Assembly (NCBI GenBank): GCA_937995595.1
Contig: CALKJW010000007.1
Coordinates: forward strand, 1 to 64,000
DNA from: an uncultured Phycisphaerales bacterium
GTDB taxonomy: Bacteria > Planctomycetota > Phycisphaerae > Phycisphaerales > UBA1924
Direction of reading: 5' to 3'
DNA: 64,000 nt
The position numbers and the translations under genes are program-made. Within the stretch, counting starts at the first letter, position 1, and each line of letters begins with the position of its first letter. This document shows positions 29,152 through 37,909 of the stretch, in pieces. A model generated the notes under the pieces. That model saw only the letters and a program-made list of their open reading frames with translations, did not search any database and was not told where the DNA came from.

Positions 29152-30348
29152 CTACGGTCTGGCCGCGGCGGGCCCGCCCCGCGGCGCGTCGGTCACGATC
29201 AGCGGCTGGCCGGGGAACAGGCGCTCGTTGCCCTCGATGACCACCATCATCCCCGGCCGCAGCGCGGGCGACTGCACGACGACGCGCTGCCCGACGGCGT
29301 AGTCGATCCTCACGGGCGCGATCGCCGCGACGCCGCCGCCGTCGAAGAACACGTAGGGGCCGGTCTCGTTGCGGAGGATCGCGTCCTTGTGAACGGTCAT
29401 GGCCTGCGTGCTCTCGCCGGTTGGGATCAGGCCGACGACGGTCATGCCGGGCCGCAGCGGCCCGCCGTTGGACGCGTCGGCGGAGGCGACGGCCGGCTTG
29501 TTCTCCAGCCGCACACGCACCGGGAACAGACGCGAGAGCGGGTCCGCGGCGGGGATCACGCTCGACACCGGCGCGCGGAGCGTCTCATCGACGCCGAAGG
29601 CGCGGAGCGCGGGCACGCGCAGCACGACCTCGGGCGAGCGGCCTTCCTTGGGGAACAGCCGCGGGGCGAAGGCCTCGGGCACGTCGAGCCACGCGTCCAG
29701 CGCGTCCAGCGCGACCAGTTCGACAACCGCCTCGCCCTCGCGGACCCACTGACCGATCTCGGTCCGGCGCGAGAGCGCCACGCCGTCGAAGGGCGCTTCG
29801 ATCGTCATGTCCTCCAACCGTTTGACCGCCGTGCGAAGGTCGGCCTGTGCCCACGCCAGGTCGGCACGGGCCTGCAACAACCGCGCCTCGGCGTTGGCCT
29901 TGTTGGTCCGGGCCTCGTCGAGTTCGATCTGCGCCGCGCCCGCGCGGGCGAAACTGTCCTCGATCCGGGCCAGGTCGCGCTGCGATTTCTCCAACGTGGT
30001 GACGCGCTCGGCGACGATCGCCTCGCGCGTCTGCACCAGCGCTTTGGCCCGCTCGACCTCCAGCCGAGCCAGCGCATCGTCGAGCCGCGCGATCACTTGT
30101 CCGGCCACGACCGGATCGCCCGCCTCGACCGGCAGATCGACCACCTGCCCGGCCTCTTCCGCGGCGACGACCGACCGCCGCACCGCACGGAGTTCGCCCG
30201 TCACCTCGCGCCAGCGTTCAACCGTCTCCAAGCGAACGTCATCGAGCCGGACCTTGGCCGGGGGCGGGCCGCCTTGCGCGTAAACACTTGAAGTCAAAGC
30301 GCTTATGCAGACAGCGGCCACCGCACAAAACTGCGCCGTTCGCAGCAT
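29152..30348 (-). CDS. RND efflux periplasmic adaptor (membrane fusion protein)
   Basis: A 398-residue HlyD/AcrA-type adaptor that links the pump at 25344-29081 to an outer-membrane channel. It starts with a signal peptide (MLRTAQFCAVAAVCISALTS, cleavage near VYAQ). A lipoyl/barrel half (VVAAEEAGQVVDLPVEAGDPV) and a coiled-coil hairpin rich in Ala, Arg and Glu (about residues 85-175) follow. The second lipoyl half is APFDGVALSRRTEIGQWVREGE, and the C-terminal beta-barrel region contains LRPGMTVVGLIPTG. ATG 30348 has AGGAG upstream. Gene order is adaptor, pump, STN protein on one strand. No lipobox Cys is present. Confidence 0.9.
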   Translation of the reverse strand: MLRTAQFCAVAAVCISALTSSVYAQGGPPPAKVRLDDVRLETVERWREVTGELRAVRRSVVAAEEAGQVVDLPVEAGDPVVAGQVIARLDDALARLEVERAKALVQTREAIVAERVTTLEKSQRDLARIEDSFARAGAAQIELDEARTNKANAEARLLQARADLAWAQADLRTAVKRLEDMTIEAPFDGVALSRRTEIGQWVREGEAVVELVALDALDAWLDVPEAFAPRLFPKEGRSPEVVLRVPALRAFGVDETLRAPVSSVIPAADPLSRLFPVRVRLENKPAVASADASNGGPLRPGMTVVGLIPTGESTQAMTVHKDAILRNETGPYVFFDGGGVAAIAPVRIDYAVGQRVVVQSPALRPGMMVVIEGNERLFPGQPLIVTDAPRGGPAAARP

Positions 30349-30468
30349 TCACGTACTCCTCGTGCCCCCGCGTGTTCCGCCCGCAGCTTGTGCTCGGCGG
30401 CGACGGACCGCCCCTCCCCGTACGCGGTCCTGACGATGGTAGGCAGACGGTCGGGAGTTGTAGGGACT

Positions 30469-31818
30469 TTAGCCCGCCGGGTTGCGGGGAGTGTGTTCGC
30501 GTTCCGCCAGACCCTGAACGGCCCCTCGCCCAGCGGCCCAGCCGCTCGACCAAGCCCACTGGAAGTTGAACCCCCCGATCCGCCCGTCGACATCCAGCGC
30601 CTCGCCGCAGATGTGCAGGCCGGGGCATGGGCGCGACTCCATCGTGGCGGGGCGGATCTCGCTCAATGGCACGCCGCCGGCGGTCACCTCGGCGAACAGG
30701 TAGCCTCGGTCGCCCGCGACGGGCACGGGCATCGACGTGAGCGCGCGGGCCAGAGCGCGGCGGGTCTCGCGCGTCAGCGTGTGCACGGGCGCGGCGGGGT
30801 CCGTGCCCGCGTGCTCGATGACCGACCGGGCCAGCCGCTCGGGCATCGCGGGGGCGAACGCCGCGTCTTCGAGCAGCACGCGCAGCACCGACCCGGCGCG
30901 CGACGACGCCGCCACCAGCGCGGCATCGGCCTGTTCGAACGAACGGCCCGGAAGCCAGCTGACCAGCAGGGTCGCGCCGGGATCGTCGAACCTCGCCGCG
31001 GCGAGGTGGCGCGAGATGTCGAGCGCGGCGGGGCCGGACAGGCCGAAGTGCGTGCACAGGAGCGGGCCCGTGCAGGCGGCGATCTTCCTGCCGGTTGACG
31101 AGCAGACAACCACCTCGGCGACGTGCGACAGGCCGGACAACTCGGTGATGAACGTTGCGCCTTTGTCCACGACGAGCGGCACGAGCGCGGGGAACGTCCG
31201 CGTGACGCTGTGCCCGAGCGACCCGAGCATCTCCCAGCCGTGCCCGTCCGAGCCGGTTCTGGGGAGGCTCTTCCCGCCCGTGGCGATGATCACGCGCTGG
31301 GCGACGACCACGCCGGCCGGCCCGCGCAGCACGAAACCCGACTCGGTGCGCTCGACCGACTCGACGCGCCACGGGCAGCGGAGTTCGCACCCGGCCTCGC
31401 GCACCGCGCGGAGGAGCGCGTCGAGCACCGTGTGCGCATCGTCGGTCGTCGGGAAGAGTTTGCCCGTCTCCTCGCGCTTGAGTTGCACGCCGAGTTCTGC
31501 GAAGAAGGCGACCGTCCGCGCCACGTCGAACCCGCGCAGGATGTTTCGGACGGTGTTGAGTGACGAACCCGGGCCGACGTTGTAGTCGTGATCGGTCACG
31601 GCGTGGTGCGTCACGTTGCACCGCCCGCCGCCGGCGACGAGGATCTTCGCGCCCGGCTTGCGCGCCGAATCGAGCAGCACGACACGGGCGTCGGACCCGG
31701 CCGCGCGCGCCGCCCTGCCCGCGGCGATTCCGGCCATCATCCCCGCCGCGCCGGCGCCGACAACGGCGACGTCGGCGTGGAGCGCTCCCGGACGGTCATT
31801 TGGGGGCTGGCTGGACAT
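30469..31818 (-). CDS. BaiN/HI0933-family NAD(P)/FAD-dependent oxidoreductase
   Basis: A 449-residue flavoprotein of the BaiN/RdsA (HI0933-like) family. The FAD-binding Rossmann motif is VAVVGAGAAGMMAGIAAG, and the family signature GAKILVAGGGRCNVTH follows. Next come VIIATGGKSLPRTGSDG, TGPLLCTHFGLSGPAALDIS and the C-terminal FAEVTAGGVPLSEI ... GLHICGEALDVDGRIGGFNFQWAW. The physiological substrate of most members is unknown. The start is set at ATG 31818; an upstream in-frame extension would run into tRNA-Thr. No partner gene is evident. The protein lies between the RND operon and tRNA-Thr on the same strand. Confidence 0.88.
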   Translation of the reverse strand: MSSQPPNDRPGALHADVAVVGAGAAGMMAGIAAGRAARAAGSDARVVLLDSARKPGAKILVAGGGRCNVTHHAVTDHDYNVGPGSSLNTVRNILRGFDVARTVAFFAELGVQLKREETGKLFPTTDDAHTVLDALLRAVREAGCELRCPWRVESVERTESGFVLRGPAGVVVAQRVIIATGGKSLPRTGSDGHGWEMLGSLGHSVTRTFPALVPLVVDKGATFITELSGLSHVAEVVVCSSTGRKIAACTGPLLCTHFGLSGPAALDISRHLAAARFDDPGATLLVSWLPGRSFEQADAALVAASSRAGSVLRVLLEDAAFAPAMPERLARSVIEHAGTDPAAPVHTLTRETRRALARALTSMPVPVAGDRGYLFAEVTAGGVPLSEIRPATMESRPCPGLHICGEALDVDGRIGGFNFQWAWSSGWAAGRGAVQGLAEREHTPRNPAG

Positions 31819-31875
31819 CCGGAGGCGCGTCAAAAACGACGGCGGCACGGGCCGTGCGCCCGTGCCGTGAACAAG

Positions 31876-31947
31876 AGCCACCTCAGGGATTTGAACCCTG
31901 GACCTATGCTTTACGAAAGCATCGCTCTACCGCTGAGCTAAGGTGGC
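31876..31947 (-). tRNA. tRNA-Thr (anticodon CGT)
   Basis: A 72-base cloverleaf: acceptor GCCACCT pairs with AGGTGGC, the D arm contains AGCTCAGCGGTAGAGC, the anticodon stem is ATGCT/AGCAT around TTCGTAA, and the T arm is CCAGG GTTCAAA CCCTG-like. The anticodon CGT reads ACG. The discriminator base is T. CCA is not encoded. The variable loop is short, as normal for a class I tRNA. Confidence 0.96.
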
Positions 31948-31972
31948 CAGGCCGCGGAAGCGGCAGGCCAAG

Positions 31973-32001
31973 AGTATCGGCAGGCCGGACGGAGATTTCC
32001 A
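31973..32001 (-). promoter_or_regulatory. Putative promoter of tRNA-Thr
   Basis: On the minus strand TGGAAA (32001-31996) is followed after 17 bases by GATACT (31978-31973), about 26 bases upstream of the tRNA 5' end. The -10 box is identical to the one at 1337-1342. Confidence 0.5.
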
Positions 32002-32018
32002 GCCCGGCGAATAGTGGC

Positions 32019-33476
32019 CTAGTCGGCCGGCACCGCGGGCGCGGCTTTCCCCACCACCAGCCTTCCGCCGGTGGTCGAGAGCAACTGGTCCAGCTGCCGC
32101 CGCCCGATGCGCACCCGCATGCGGACGCTGCGGCCGTCCTCGGCGTACTGTCGGTCAAGCACCTTGGCGCGGGTCTCCAGACGCTGGATGGCCTTGCCCT
32201 CGCTCAGCGGCACGGTCACCTCGACCTCCTGCACGCCCATCTGGACCGCGGCCCGCACCCTGCTTCGCAGGGTCTGGAACCCCGGGTGCGCGGGGTCGAC
32301 CGCGGCGATGGGGATCGCCCCGGGGATCTTGCTGAGCCACACCAGCAGTTCGCGGTTGTCGGACAGGCGGTCGGCCTTGTTCAGCAGGACGATGCGCTCG
32401 GGGGGCGTCCACGCGGCCTCGCCGTCGTCGCCGGCCCCGCGCGCGCCGGCGGGCCCGGCGGCGCGCGCGTCGCGCTCCTGCCGCTCGGCGATCTCCTTCT
32501 CCAGCGAGTCGAGCGTGTCGACGACGGTGCGGTACTGCAGGTCCGCCGCGGGGTCGGAGACGTCGAGCACGACGAGCACGAGGTCGGCGTGGGTCGCCTC
32601 TTCGAGCGTGGCGCGGAAACTGGCGATGAGGTGGTGCGGCAGGTCGCGCACGAAGCCGACGGTGTCGGAGAGCATGACGGCCAGCCCGCCGCCCAGGTCC
32701 CAGTCGCGCGTGCGGGTGACGAGCGTCGCGAACACGCGGTCGTCGGCGTAGGCCCCGCCGACGGTCAGGGCGTTGAAGAGCGTGCTCTTGCCGGCGTTGG
32801 TGTAGCCGACGATGCCGACGGTGAAGTGCGAGAGCTTGCGGTCGCGCACCATGCGGCGCTTGCGCTCGTAGATCACGTCGAGTTCGGCCTGCAGTTCGAG
32901 CCTGCGGCGCTGGGCCAGGCGGCGGTCGATCTCGAGTTGCTGCTCGCCCGGGCCGCGCGTGCCGATGCCCGCCATGCCCCCGCCCGCGCCGCCGACGATG
33001 CGCTCCAGGTGGTCCCACATCGCGCGGAGGCGCGGGTAGGTGTACTCCATCTGCGCCAGTTCGACGGCGAGTTTGGCCTCGTGCGTCGTCGCGCGGCTCG
33101 CGAAGATGTCCAGGATCAGTTCCGACCGGTCGATCACCTTGATCGCGCGCCGGCCCTTGGGCGAGAGCACCTCCTCGATGTTGCGGATCTGCCGCGGCGA
33201 GAGGTCGTGGTCGAAGATCACCAGCGTCGCGTCCAGCGCGTCGCACAGGTTGCGGAGTTCCTCGAGTTTGCCCGAGCCGATGAACGTCGCGGCCTCGGGC
33301 TTGGTCCGGCGCTGCTCCATCTCGCCCACGACCACCGCGCCGGCCTGCTGGGCCAGGCTCGCCAGTTCGCCGAACGGGTCGCGCGGGTCGTAGTTGGACT
33401 CGGGCAGACGGACCGCCGCGAGCACGGCACGCTCGGACTGGACGCTGATGGTGGTACGCTCGGTCGGTGCGGGCAT
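32019..33476 (-). CDS. hflX: GTPase HflX
   Basis: HflX is a ribosome-associated GTPase that splits stalled 70S ribosomes. The N-terminal HflX domain includes PEAATFIGSGKLEELR and IFDHDLSPRQIRNIEEVL, then the linker GIGTRGPGEQQLEIDRR. The G domain starts with G1 GYTNAGKST (224-232), G3 LSDTVGFVRDLPHHLI and G4 NKADRL. The 485-residue length is above average (about 430), owing to an Ala/Gly/Glu-rich insert of about 30 residues between the kinesin-like ATLEEATHADLVLVVLDVSD segment and NKAD. The start ATG 33476 is unambiguous. The gene follows the nadB-lipoprotein pair on the same strand after a 130-base gap. Confidence 0.95.
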   Translation of the reverse strand: MPAPTERTTISVQSERAVLAAVRLPESNYDPRDPFGELASLAQQAGAVVVGEMEQRRTKPEAATFIGSGKLEELRNLCDALDATLVIFDHDLSPRQIRNIEEVLSPKGRRAIKVIDRSELILDIFASRATTHEAKLAVELAQMEYTYPRLRAMWDHLERIVGGAGGGMAGIGTRGPGEQQLEIDRRLAQRRRLELQAELDVIYERKRRMVRDRKLSHFTVGIVGYTNAGKSTLFNALTVGGAYADDRVFATLVTRTRDWDLGGGLAVMLSDTVGFVRDLPHHLIASFRATLEEATHADLVLVVLDVSDPAADLQYRTVVDTLDSLEKEIAERQERDARAAGPAGARGAGDDGEAAWTPPERIVLLNKADRLSDNRELLVWLSKIPGAIPIAAVDPAHPGFQTLRSRVRAAVQMGVQEVEVTVPLSEGKAIQRLETRAKVLDRQYAEDGRSVRMRVRIGRRQLDQLLSTTGGRLVVGKAAPAVPAD

Positions 33477-33606
33477 GCGTGGCGCGTGCGAAAGACGGCT
33501 GGTTCGGCGGCAAGTTTAGGCGGCGGCGGTCACGACGCCGGGGCGCGCACGCTCGCTCGGCGCGGAGCGGCGGGCGACACGCCAACCGGGTTCGCCACGG
33601 CCGCCC

Positions 33607-34185
33607 TCACGTCACCCAGTAGAACCGCCAACCGCCGCGCTCGAAGACGACCCATAGTCTGGTGAAGCGTGTGTCCTCCGCCGCGGCGCCGGTGAGTTTC
33701 AGGATCCACACGTTGTCGCCCGGCTGCTGCAGGATGACCGTGGGCGACCGCTCGGCCAGTGGCATGCGCGCGAACAGCACGGCGATGTCGCGCCGGTGCT
33801 TCTGGAGAAAGTCGATGATCGCCCGCGGCGGCTCGCCGCGCCGGTCGAACTCCTCGAGCGTGCGCCGGCTGATCAACTGCTTGAGGATGATGTCGGCGTC
33901 GCCCTCGTCGAGTTCACGCTCCAGGTGCGACATGAGCGCGCGGACGGTGCGGCACAGGAGCGTGCGCGAGCCGTCGGGGTTCTCGACGACGATGCGCCCG
34001 TCGCCGGGGTCCGACGGCCCCGCCGGCTGCTCGGCCCGCTGGCTCACGGGCTGTTGGCCGAACTGCGCGCCGGAGATGCCGGTGAGAAACGGCTTGTAAC
34101 TGGTGACGCGTTCCTCGGTCGCGCACGCCGCGGCGAGCACCGCCGCGAGCAGAACGAACAGGACTCGCGCCCATCGTGCGCTCAC
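33607..34185 (-). CDS. Hypothetical lipoprotein
   Basis: A 192-residue protein I do not recognise. The N-terminus VSARWARVLFVLLAAVLAAAC is a lipoprotein signal with Cys21. The mature part has an acidic segment (ERELDEGDADIILKQLISRR) and a C-terminal beta-rich part (VWILKLTGAAAEDTRFTRLWVVFERGGWRFYWV) that resembles small transport-factor or DUF-type folds binding by a twisted sheet, although I cannot assign one. The start is a GTG at 34185 that overlaps the nadB stop by four bases (GTGA), so it is co-translated with nadB. No relation to NAD synthesis is apparent. Confidence 0.75.
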   Translation of the reverse strand: MSARWARVLFVLLAAVLAAACATEERVTSYKPFLTGISGAQFGQQPVSQRAEQPAGPSDPGDGRIVVENPDGSRTLLCRTVRALMSHLERELDEGDADIILKQLISRRTLEEFDRRGEPPRAIIDFLQKHRRDIAVLFARMPLAERSPTVILQQPGDNVWILKLTGAAAEDTRFTRLWVVFERGGWRFYWVT

Positions 34186-35894
34186 GGCGCGACCTCCCGG
34201 GGCGTGCGCACGGGCGCGGTCGCGGGCGCGGCCTCGCCGCGGCGCCAGCGGTCGTGCAGGCGGAACTCCTCGCGCGGCGCGGTGAAGTCGCTGCGCCAGT
34301 GGCAGCCGCGCGACTCCTCGCGCCAGTGCGCCGAGCGCGCCGTGAGCGCGGCGGCCAGCAGCATGTTCTGGGTCTGCCAGCCCTCGGGCGAGTCGAAGAT
34401 CTTGTCGAGCGTGTAGCGCGCCCAGAAGTCGATCATCTCGCGCACTCCCGCGAGCCGCGGGCCCGAGCGCTCGATGCCCGCGTTGCGCCACATCGCCGAG
34501 CGCAGGCTCGAGATCACGTCGGGCAGGTCGAGCTCGCCCTGCTCGGAGATGCGGATGTCGCTGATGATCGGCACGGGCGCGGGCGGCACGCCCCCGCCTC
34601 CGCCTGCCGCCGCGCCGTTTGCGCCCGGCGCACCGGGCGTGCACGCCCCCGCGGCCTCGCGCCCGGCGATCTCGCCCATGACCAGCCCCTCGAGCAGCGA
34701 GTTGCTCGCCAACCGGTTCGCGCCGTGCAGGCCCGTGCTCGCCACCTCGCCCACGGCGAACAGGCCGGGGAGGTTCGTCCGCCCGCGCTCGTCGGTCACG
34801 ACGCCGCCGATCGTGTAGTGCGCGGCGGGGTTCACGGGGATCAGGTCGCGCGAAGGGTCGAGATCGACCGACCTGAGCAGCGCGGCGATGCCGGGGAATC
34901 GCGCGGCGAAGTTGCGGATGCCGCGCACATCCAACAGCACGTGTGTGCCGCCGTGCGTCGCGAGGCGCTGCACGATGGCGCGGCTGACGACGTCGCGCGG
35001 CGCGAGTTCGGCCATCGGGTGCACATCCGGCATGAACCGGTGGCCCGATTGATCCAGCAGCAGCGCGCCCTCGCCGCGGACCGCCTCGGTGATCAGACTG
35101 CGCGGCCGACCCGCGAGGTAGAGCGTTGTGGGGTGAAACTGAGTGAACGCCAAGTCGGCCACCTGCGCGCCAGCGCGGTACGCCATCGCCAGGCCATCGG
35201 CCGTCGCCGTGCGTGGGTTGGTGGTTTCGCGATAGATCATCCCCGCGCCGCCTGCCGCGAGAATCGTGCCGCGGGCCCAGATCACCTGCAAGCCGTAGCG
35301 CGGGTGGTGGGTGATGGCGCCCATGACGGGCGAGCCCGGCTCGGGGCTGGGCGTGACCAGGTCGAGCGCGAAGCACTTGGTGAACACGCGGACCTTGTCG
35401 AGCGACTTGGCCCGCGCGAGCAGGCAGCGGGCCAGTTCGCGCCCGGTCGCATCGCCATCGGCGTGCAGAATGCGCGGGCGCGAGTGCGCGCCCTCCTGCC
35501 CGAGCGCAAGCGCGCCGCTCTCGAGGTCAAACCGCATTCCCCAGTCGATGAGTTCGCGGATGCGCGCCGGGCCGCCTTCGATGATCGTCCGCACCGCGGA
35601 CTCATCGCACAGTTCCGCGCCCGCGGCGAGCGTATCGGCGATGTGCGACTCGGTGCTGTCCGCGGCATCCACGACCGCCGCGATCCCGCCCTGCGCCCAC
35701 GCGGTGTTGGAATCTTCATCGGCCTCGCCGGTCTTGGTGACGACGATGCACTCCCTGCCCGCTTCCGCCGCGGCGACCGCCGCGCGAAGCCCCGCCACGC
35801 CCGTGCCGATCACCAGCACATCGGTGAAGATCTGCGGGAGCAGCGACGACCGGAAGGGAATGAGGTACCGGCGCTGGTCGAAGAGAGGGTGCAT
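34182..35894 (-). CDS. nadB: L-aspartate oxidase
   Basis: NadB oxidises L-aspartate to iminoaspartate for quinolinate and NAD synthesis. The FAD motif VLVIGTGVAGLRAAVAAAEAG begins near residue 27. The substrate-binding segment includes NTAWAQGGIAAV, HSRPRILHADGDATGRE, FTQFHPTTLY, LITEAVRGEGALL, the catalytic region HYTIGGVVTDERGRTNLPGL, and GLHGANRLASNSLLEGLV, all typical of NadB rather than fumarate reductase. A Gly/Pro/Ala-rich linker of about 30 residues separates this from the helical C-terminal domain (GVREMIDFWARYTLD). The start ATG 35894 fits. nadA and nadC are not in the window. The downstream lipoprotein gene overlaps by four bases. Confidence 0.93.
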   Translation of the reverse strand: MHPLFDQRRYLIPFRSSLLPQIFTDVLVIGTGVAGLRAAVAAAEAGRECIVVTKTGEADEDSNTAWAQGGIAAVVDAADSTESHIADTLAAGAELCDESAVRTIIEGGPARIRELIDWGMRFDLESGALALGQEGAHSRPRILHADGDATGRELARCLLARAKSLDKVRVFTKCFALDLVTPSPEPGSPVMGAITHHPRYGLQVIWARGTILAAGGAGMIYRETTNPRTATADGLAMAYRAGAQVADLAFTQFHPTTLYLAGRPRSLITEAVRGEGALLLDQSGHRFMPDVHPMAELAPRDVVSRAIVQRLATHGGTHVLLDVRGIRNFAARFPGIAALLRSVDLDPSRDLIPVNPAAHYTIGGVVTDERGRTNLPGLFAVGEVASTGLHGANRLASNSLLEGLVMGEIAGREAAGACTPGAPGANGAAAGGGGGVPPAPVPIISDIRISEQGELDLPDVISSLRSAMWRNAGIERSGPRLAGVREMIDFWARYTLDKIFDSPEGWQTQNMLLAAALTARSAHWREESRGCHWRSDFTAPREEFRLHDRWRRGEAAPATAPVRTPREVAP

Positions 35895-35903
35895 CGAGTG
35901 GTC

Positions 35904-36545
35904 CTACAGCCCCGGGCCGCTCAACCCGCTGAATCCGCCCGTCGCCTGCGCCGCCGGCCGCGCCGGCGCGGTGGGCGCCATCCGGTCGAGCTTGGCCTTC
36001 AGGTACCACGCGTGGTGTTCGAGGTGCCAGGTCGCGTAGTTGCAGATGATGCGAACGGTCTGCTCGCCGCGAACGGCGTGCAGCGCGACCCGCTCCCACT
36101 GCGCGGGCGCGAGCGTGGCAAGAAAATCGGCGTGCCACCGCCGAAGCGTGTGGATGACCGCGACATACCCGGCGATCGGGTGGGCCGGGCCGGTGTGCCT
36201 GCCATCGGGCCCCTGCGAGCCATAGAGCCCGCTGTCGATGAACGCGTTCTCGTCCCACGCGTTGAGCATGGGCTGTTCCTCGGCGACGGTGCGGCGCATG
36301 CGGTGCACGAAAGCCAGTTCCGCATCGGCCAGGTGCCCCAGCAGCACGCGCACCGGCCAGCGGCCCACGCCCGCCTCGGGCAAGAACGCCGCGTCGAGTT
36401 GCTCGTTGCGCAGATGGAACATGCGGGCGTCGAAGTTCTCGACGCCGCGGCGGTAGCGCGCGAGCAGGTCGGCGTTGCTGAGCGCGGTGACGTCCTCCAG
36501 TTTGGGCTGGGGCGGGCGCGCGACGGCGGGCGGGGTGGTGGACAT
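35904..36545 (-). CDS. DinB superfamily protein
   Basis: A 213-residue DinB-like four-helix-bundle protein. Putative metal-binding His residues occur in RVLLGHLADAELAFVHRMRR in the first part and NYATWHLEHHAWYLKAKLD near the end, matching the three-His pattern of the superfamily. Members include thiol-dependent transferases and proteins of unknown role; the substrate here cannot be read. ATG 36545 is chosen because upstream residues are not conserved. The gene is divergent from the thioesterase gene with a 62-base gap, and nadB follows after nine bases, so nadB may be co-transcribed with it. Confidence 0.8.
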   Translation of the reverse strand: MSTTPPAVARPPQPKLEDVTALSNADLLARYRRGVENFDARMFHLRNEQLDAAFLPEAGVGRWPVRVLLGHLADAELAFVHRMRRTVAEEQPMLNAWDENAFIDSGLYGSQGPDGRHTGPAHPIAGYVAVIHTLRRWHADFLATLAPAQWERVALHAVRGEQTVRIICNYATWHLEHHAWYLKAKLDRMAPTAPARPAAQATGGFSGLSGPGL

Positions 36546-36607
36546 GCCGAACGTTACGCCGCGGCGGGCGAGCGGGGGGAGGGGGAGCCGGGTGCATACG
36601 CTCCGGC

Positions 36608-37039
36608 ATGGCCGCAACCCAGCCGACCGGAGTTCCCGCACCCAACGCCGCGCGGTGCCCTGCGCTGCGCGTGATGACGATGCCCAAGGACACCAACGCC
36701 TACGGGACGATCTTCGGCGGCGTGATCCTGAGTTACATCGACCAGGCGGGTTTTGTCGAGGCCAAGCGCCACGGGCTGCACCGCTGGGTGACCGTGGCGA
36801 TGGACCGGGTGGAGTTCAAGAGGCCGGTGCACCTGGGCGACGTGGTATCGTTTTACACCTCGACCGTGCGCGCGGGGACGACCAGCGTGACCGTGCGCAT
36901 CGAAGTGGAGGCCGAGCGGTTCGAGTCCGGCGATCGCGTCCCCGTGACCGAGGCGACGATGACGCTGGTGAGCGTGGGGCCCGACGGCCGGCCGATCCCG
37001 TTCCGATCCGCGGCGACGATTCATTATCCGGCGGCGTAG
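36608..37039 (+). CDS. Acyl-CoA thioesterase, hotdog fold (YciA-like)
   Basis: A 143-residue hotdog-fold thioesterase. The family motif MPKDTNAYGTIFGGVILSYI, with the Asn-x-x-Gly and Gly-Gly of the active-site helix, precedes DQAGFVEAKRH; FKRPVHLGDVVSFYTSTVRAG and the third strand follow. It probably hydrolyses acyl-CoAs, like YciA and BACH enzymes; chain-length preference is unknown. The N-terminal 20 residues are Ala/Pro-rich and may be flexible. Start ATG 36608 is the first in the frame after the divergent promoter region. The next genes on the strand are the toxin-antitoxin pair. Confidence 0.88.
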   Translation: MAATQPTGVPAPNAARCPALRVMTMPKDTNAYGTIFGGVILSYIDQAGFVEAKRHGLHRWVTVAMDRVEFKRPVHLGDVVSFYTSTVRAGTTSVTVRIEVEAERFESGDRVPVTEATMTLVSVGPDGRPIPFRSAATIHYPAA

Positions 37040-37080
37040 GGGCGAGCGGAGCAGTTTGCGCGGTGCGCAGGTGTGGCTTC

Positions 37081-37109
37081 TGGCAAGAGCCTCATGTCGG
37101 CGTTATACT
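37081..37109 (+). promoter_or_regulatory. Putative promoter of the UPF0175/DUF3368 pair
   Basis: TATACT at 37104-37109 is a near-consensus -10 box 20 bases before the ATG at 37130. The corresponding -35 position (TGGCAA, 37081-37086) is a weak match. The short leader would suit a toxin-antitoxin promoter controlled by its product. Confidence 0.45.
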
Positions 37110-37129
37110 CAGTTGTTGGAGCGGACCGC

Positions 37130-37375
37130 ATGCCCCTGCTGATCCCCGACGATGTCCTGCGTCAGGCCGGCCTCACGGAGCGCGAGGCGCGTCTTGAGTT
37201 CGTGTGCAGGCTCTTCGAAGCGGGCAAGTTGGACCTGCACGCCGCGGCGACGCTCGCGGAACTGACCCGCCAGGATTTTGAGGATGCCCTGCTTGCCCGC
37301 GGCATCGCTGTGCACAGGCCGACGGTTGACGATCACCGCCGAGCTGTCGAGCACCTTCGCAAGGCGGGGGTGTAG
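37130..37375 (+). CDS. UPF0175 family protein, probable antitoxin
   Basis: An 81-residue protein of the UPF0175 family: PLLIPDDVLRQAGLTEREAR, then FEAGKLDLHAAATLAELTRQDFEDALLARGI, in which the helix-turn-helix-like ATLAELTRQDFEDAL is the hallmark. UPF0175 proteins are found next to DUF3368 PIN-domain proteins and are taken to be the antitoxins. Start ATG 37130 has GGAG eight bases upstream and lies just after a TATACT box. An in-frame start at 37073 would overlap the promoter. It ends eight bases before the toxin gene. Confidence 0.85.
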   Translation: MPLLIPDDVLRQAGLTEREARLEFVCRLFEAGKLDLHAAATLAELTRQDFEDALLARGIAVHRPTVDDHRRAVEHLRKAGV

Positions 37376-37383
37376 CGCTGATC

Positions 37384-37863
37384 GTGATAAGCGACACTTC
37401 GGCGATCCGCGCCCTGCATCACCTGAACCTGATGTCGGTGCTGGAGCGGCTCTTCGGATCGGTCGTGGTGCCGACTCTGGTGGCGAACGAACTCGCCCGG
37501 CCGAGACCCAGGTTATCGCTGATCGATCTGTCGCGGTTCGGGTGGATTCGCGTGACGGATCCTCACGACCAATCCACGATCGTTCGTCTGGAGAGCAGCC
37601 TCGATCGCGCCGAGGCGGCCGCCATCGCGCTCGCGGTCGAACTCCGCGCCGATCTTCTGCTGATCGACGAACAGGCCAACCGCCGCGCGGCCGCGGCGCT
37701 GGGCGTGCCGACCACCTGGGTGCTCGGTGTTCTTGTGAGGGCCAAGGCACGAGGCTTGATTGCCGACCTGACCGAGTGCGACCACCGACTGCGCTCGGAA
37801 CTCGGCTTCCACATCAGTGATGCTGTGTTGGAAGAGGCGCGCCGCCTGGCGGGCGAGGCGTGA
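37384..37863 (+). CDS. DUF3368 PIN-domain protein, probable toxin
   Basis: A 159-residue PIN-like nuclease. It begins VISDTSAIRALHHLNLMSVL, with the first catalytic acidic residue in SDTSA. Further acidic positions are in LDRAEAAAIALAVEL and DLLLIDEQANRRAAAALG, followed by VLGVLVRAKARGLI, all typical of DUF3368. PIN toxins cleave RNA. The GTG start at 37384 follows the antitoxin stop by eight bases. The acidic residues look intact, so this may be an active toxin. It is inserted between housekeeping genes, which is normal for such modules. Confidence 0.85.
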   Translation: MISDTSAIRALHHLNLMSVLERLFGSVVVPTLVANELARPRPRLSLIDLSRFGWIRVTDPHDQSTIVRLESSLDRAEAAAIALAVELRADLLLIDEQANRRAAAALGVPTTWVLGVLVRAKARGLIADLTECDHRLRSELGFHISDAVLEEARRLAGEA

Positions 37864-37909
37864 GTCCGGCGGCTTGCGTGCCCCACTTGGCGGCCGATAC
37901 CATCCGCCC

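Noticed and set aside
31819-31881. Upstream start for the BaiN-like gene
   Set aside because: It would overlap the 3' end of tRNA-Thr; ATG 31818 keeps the complete FAD motif.
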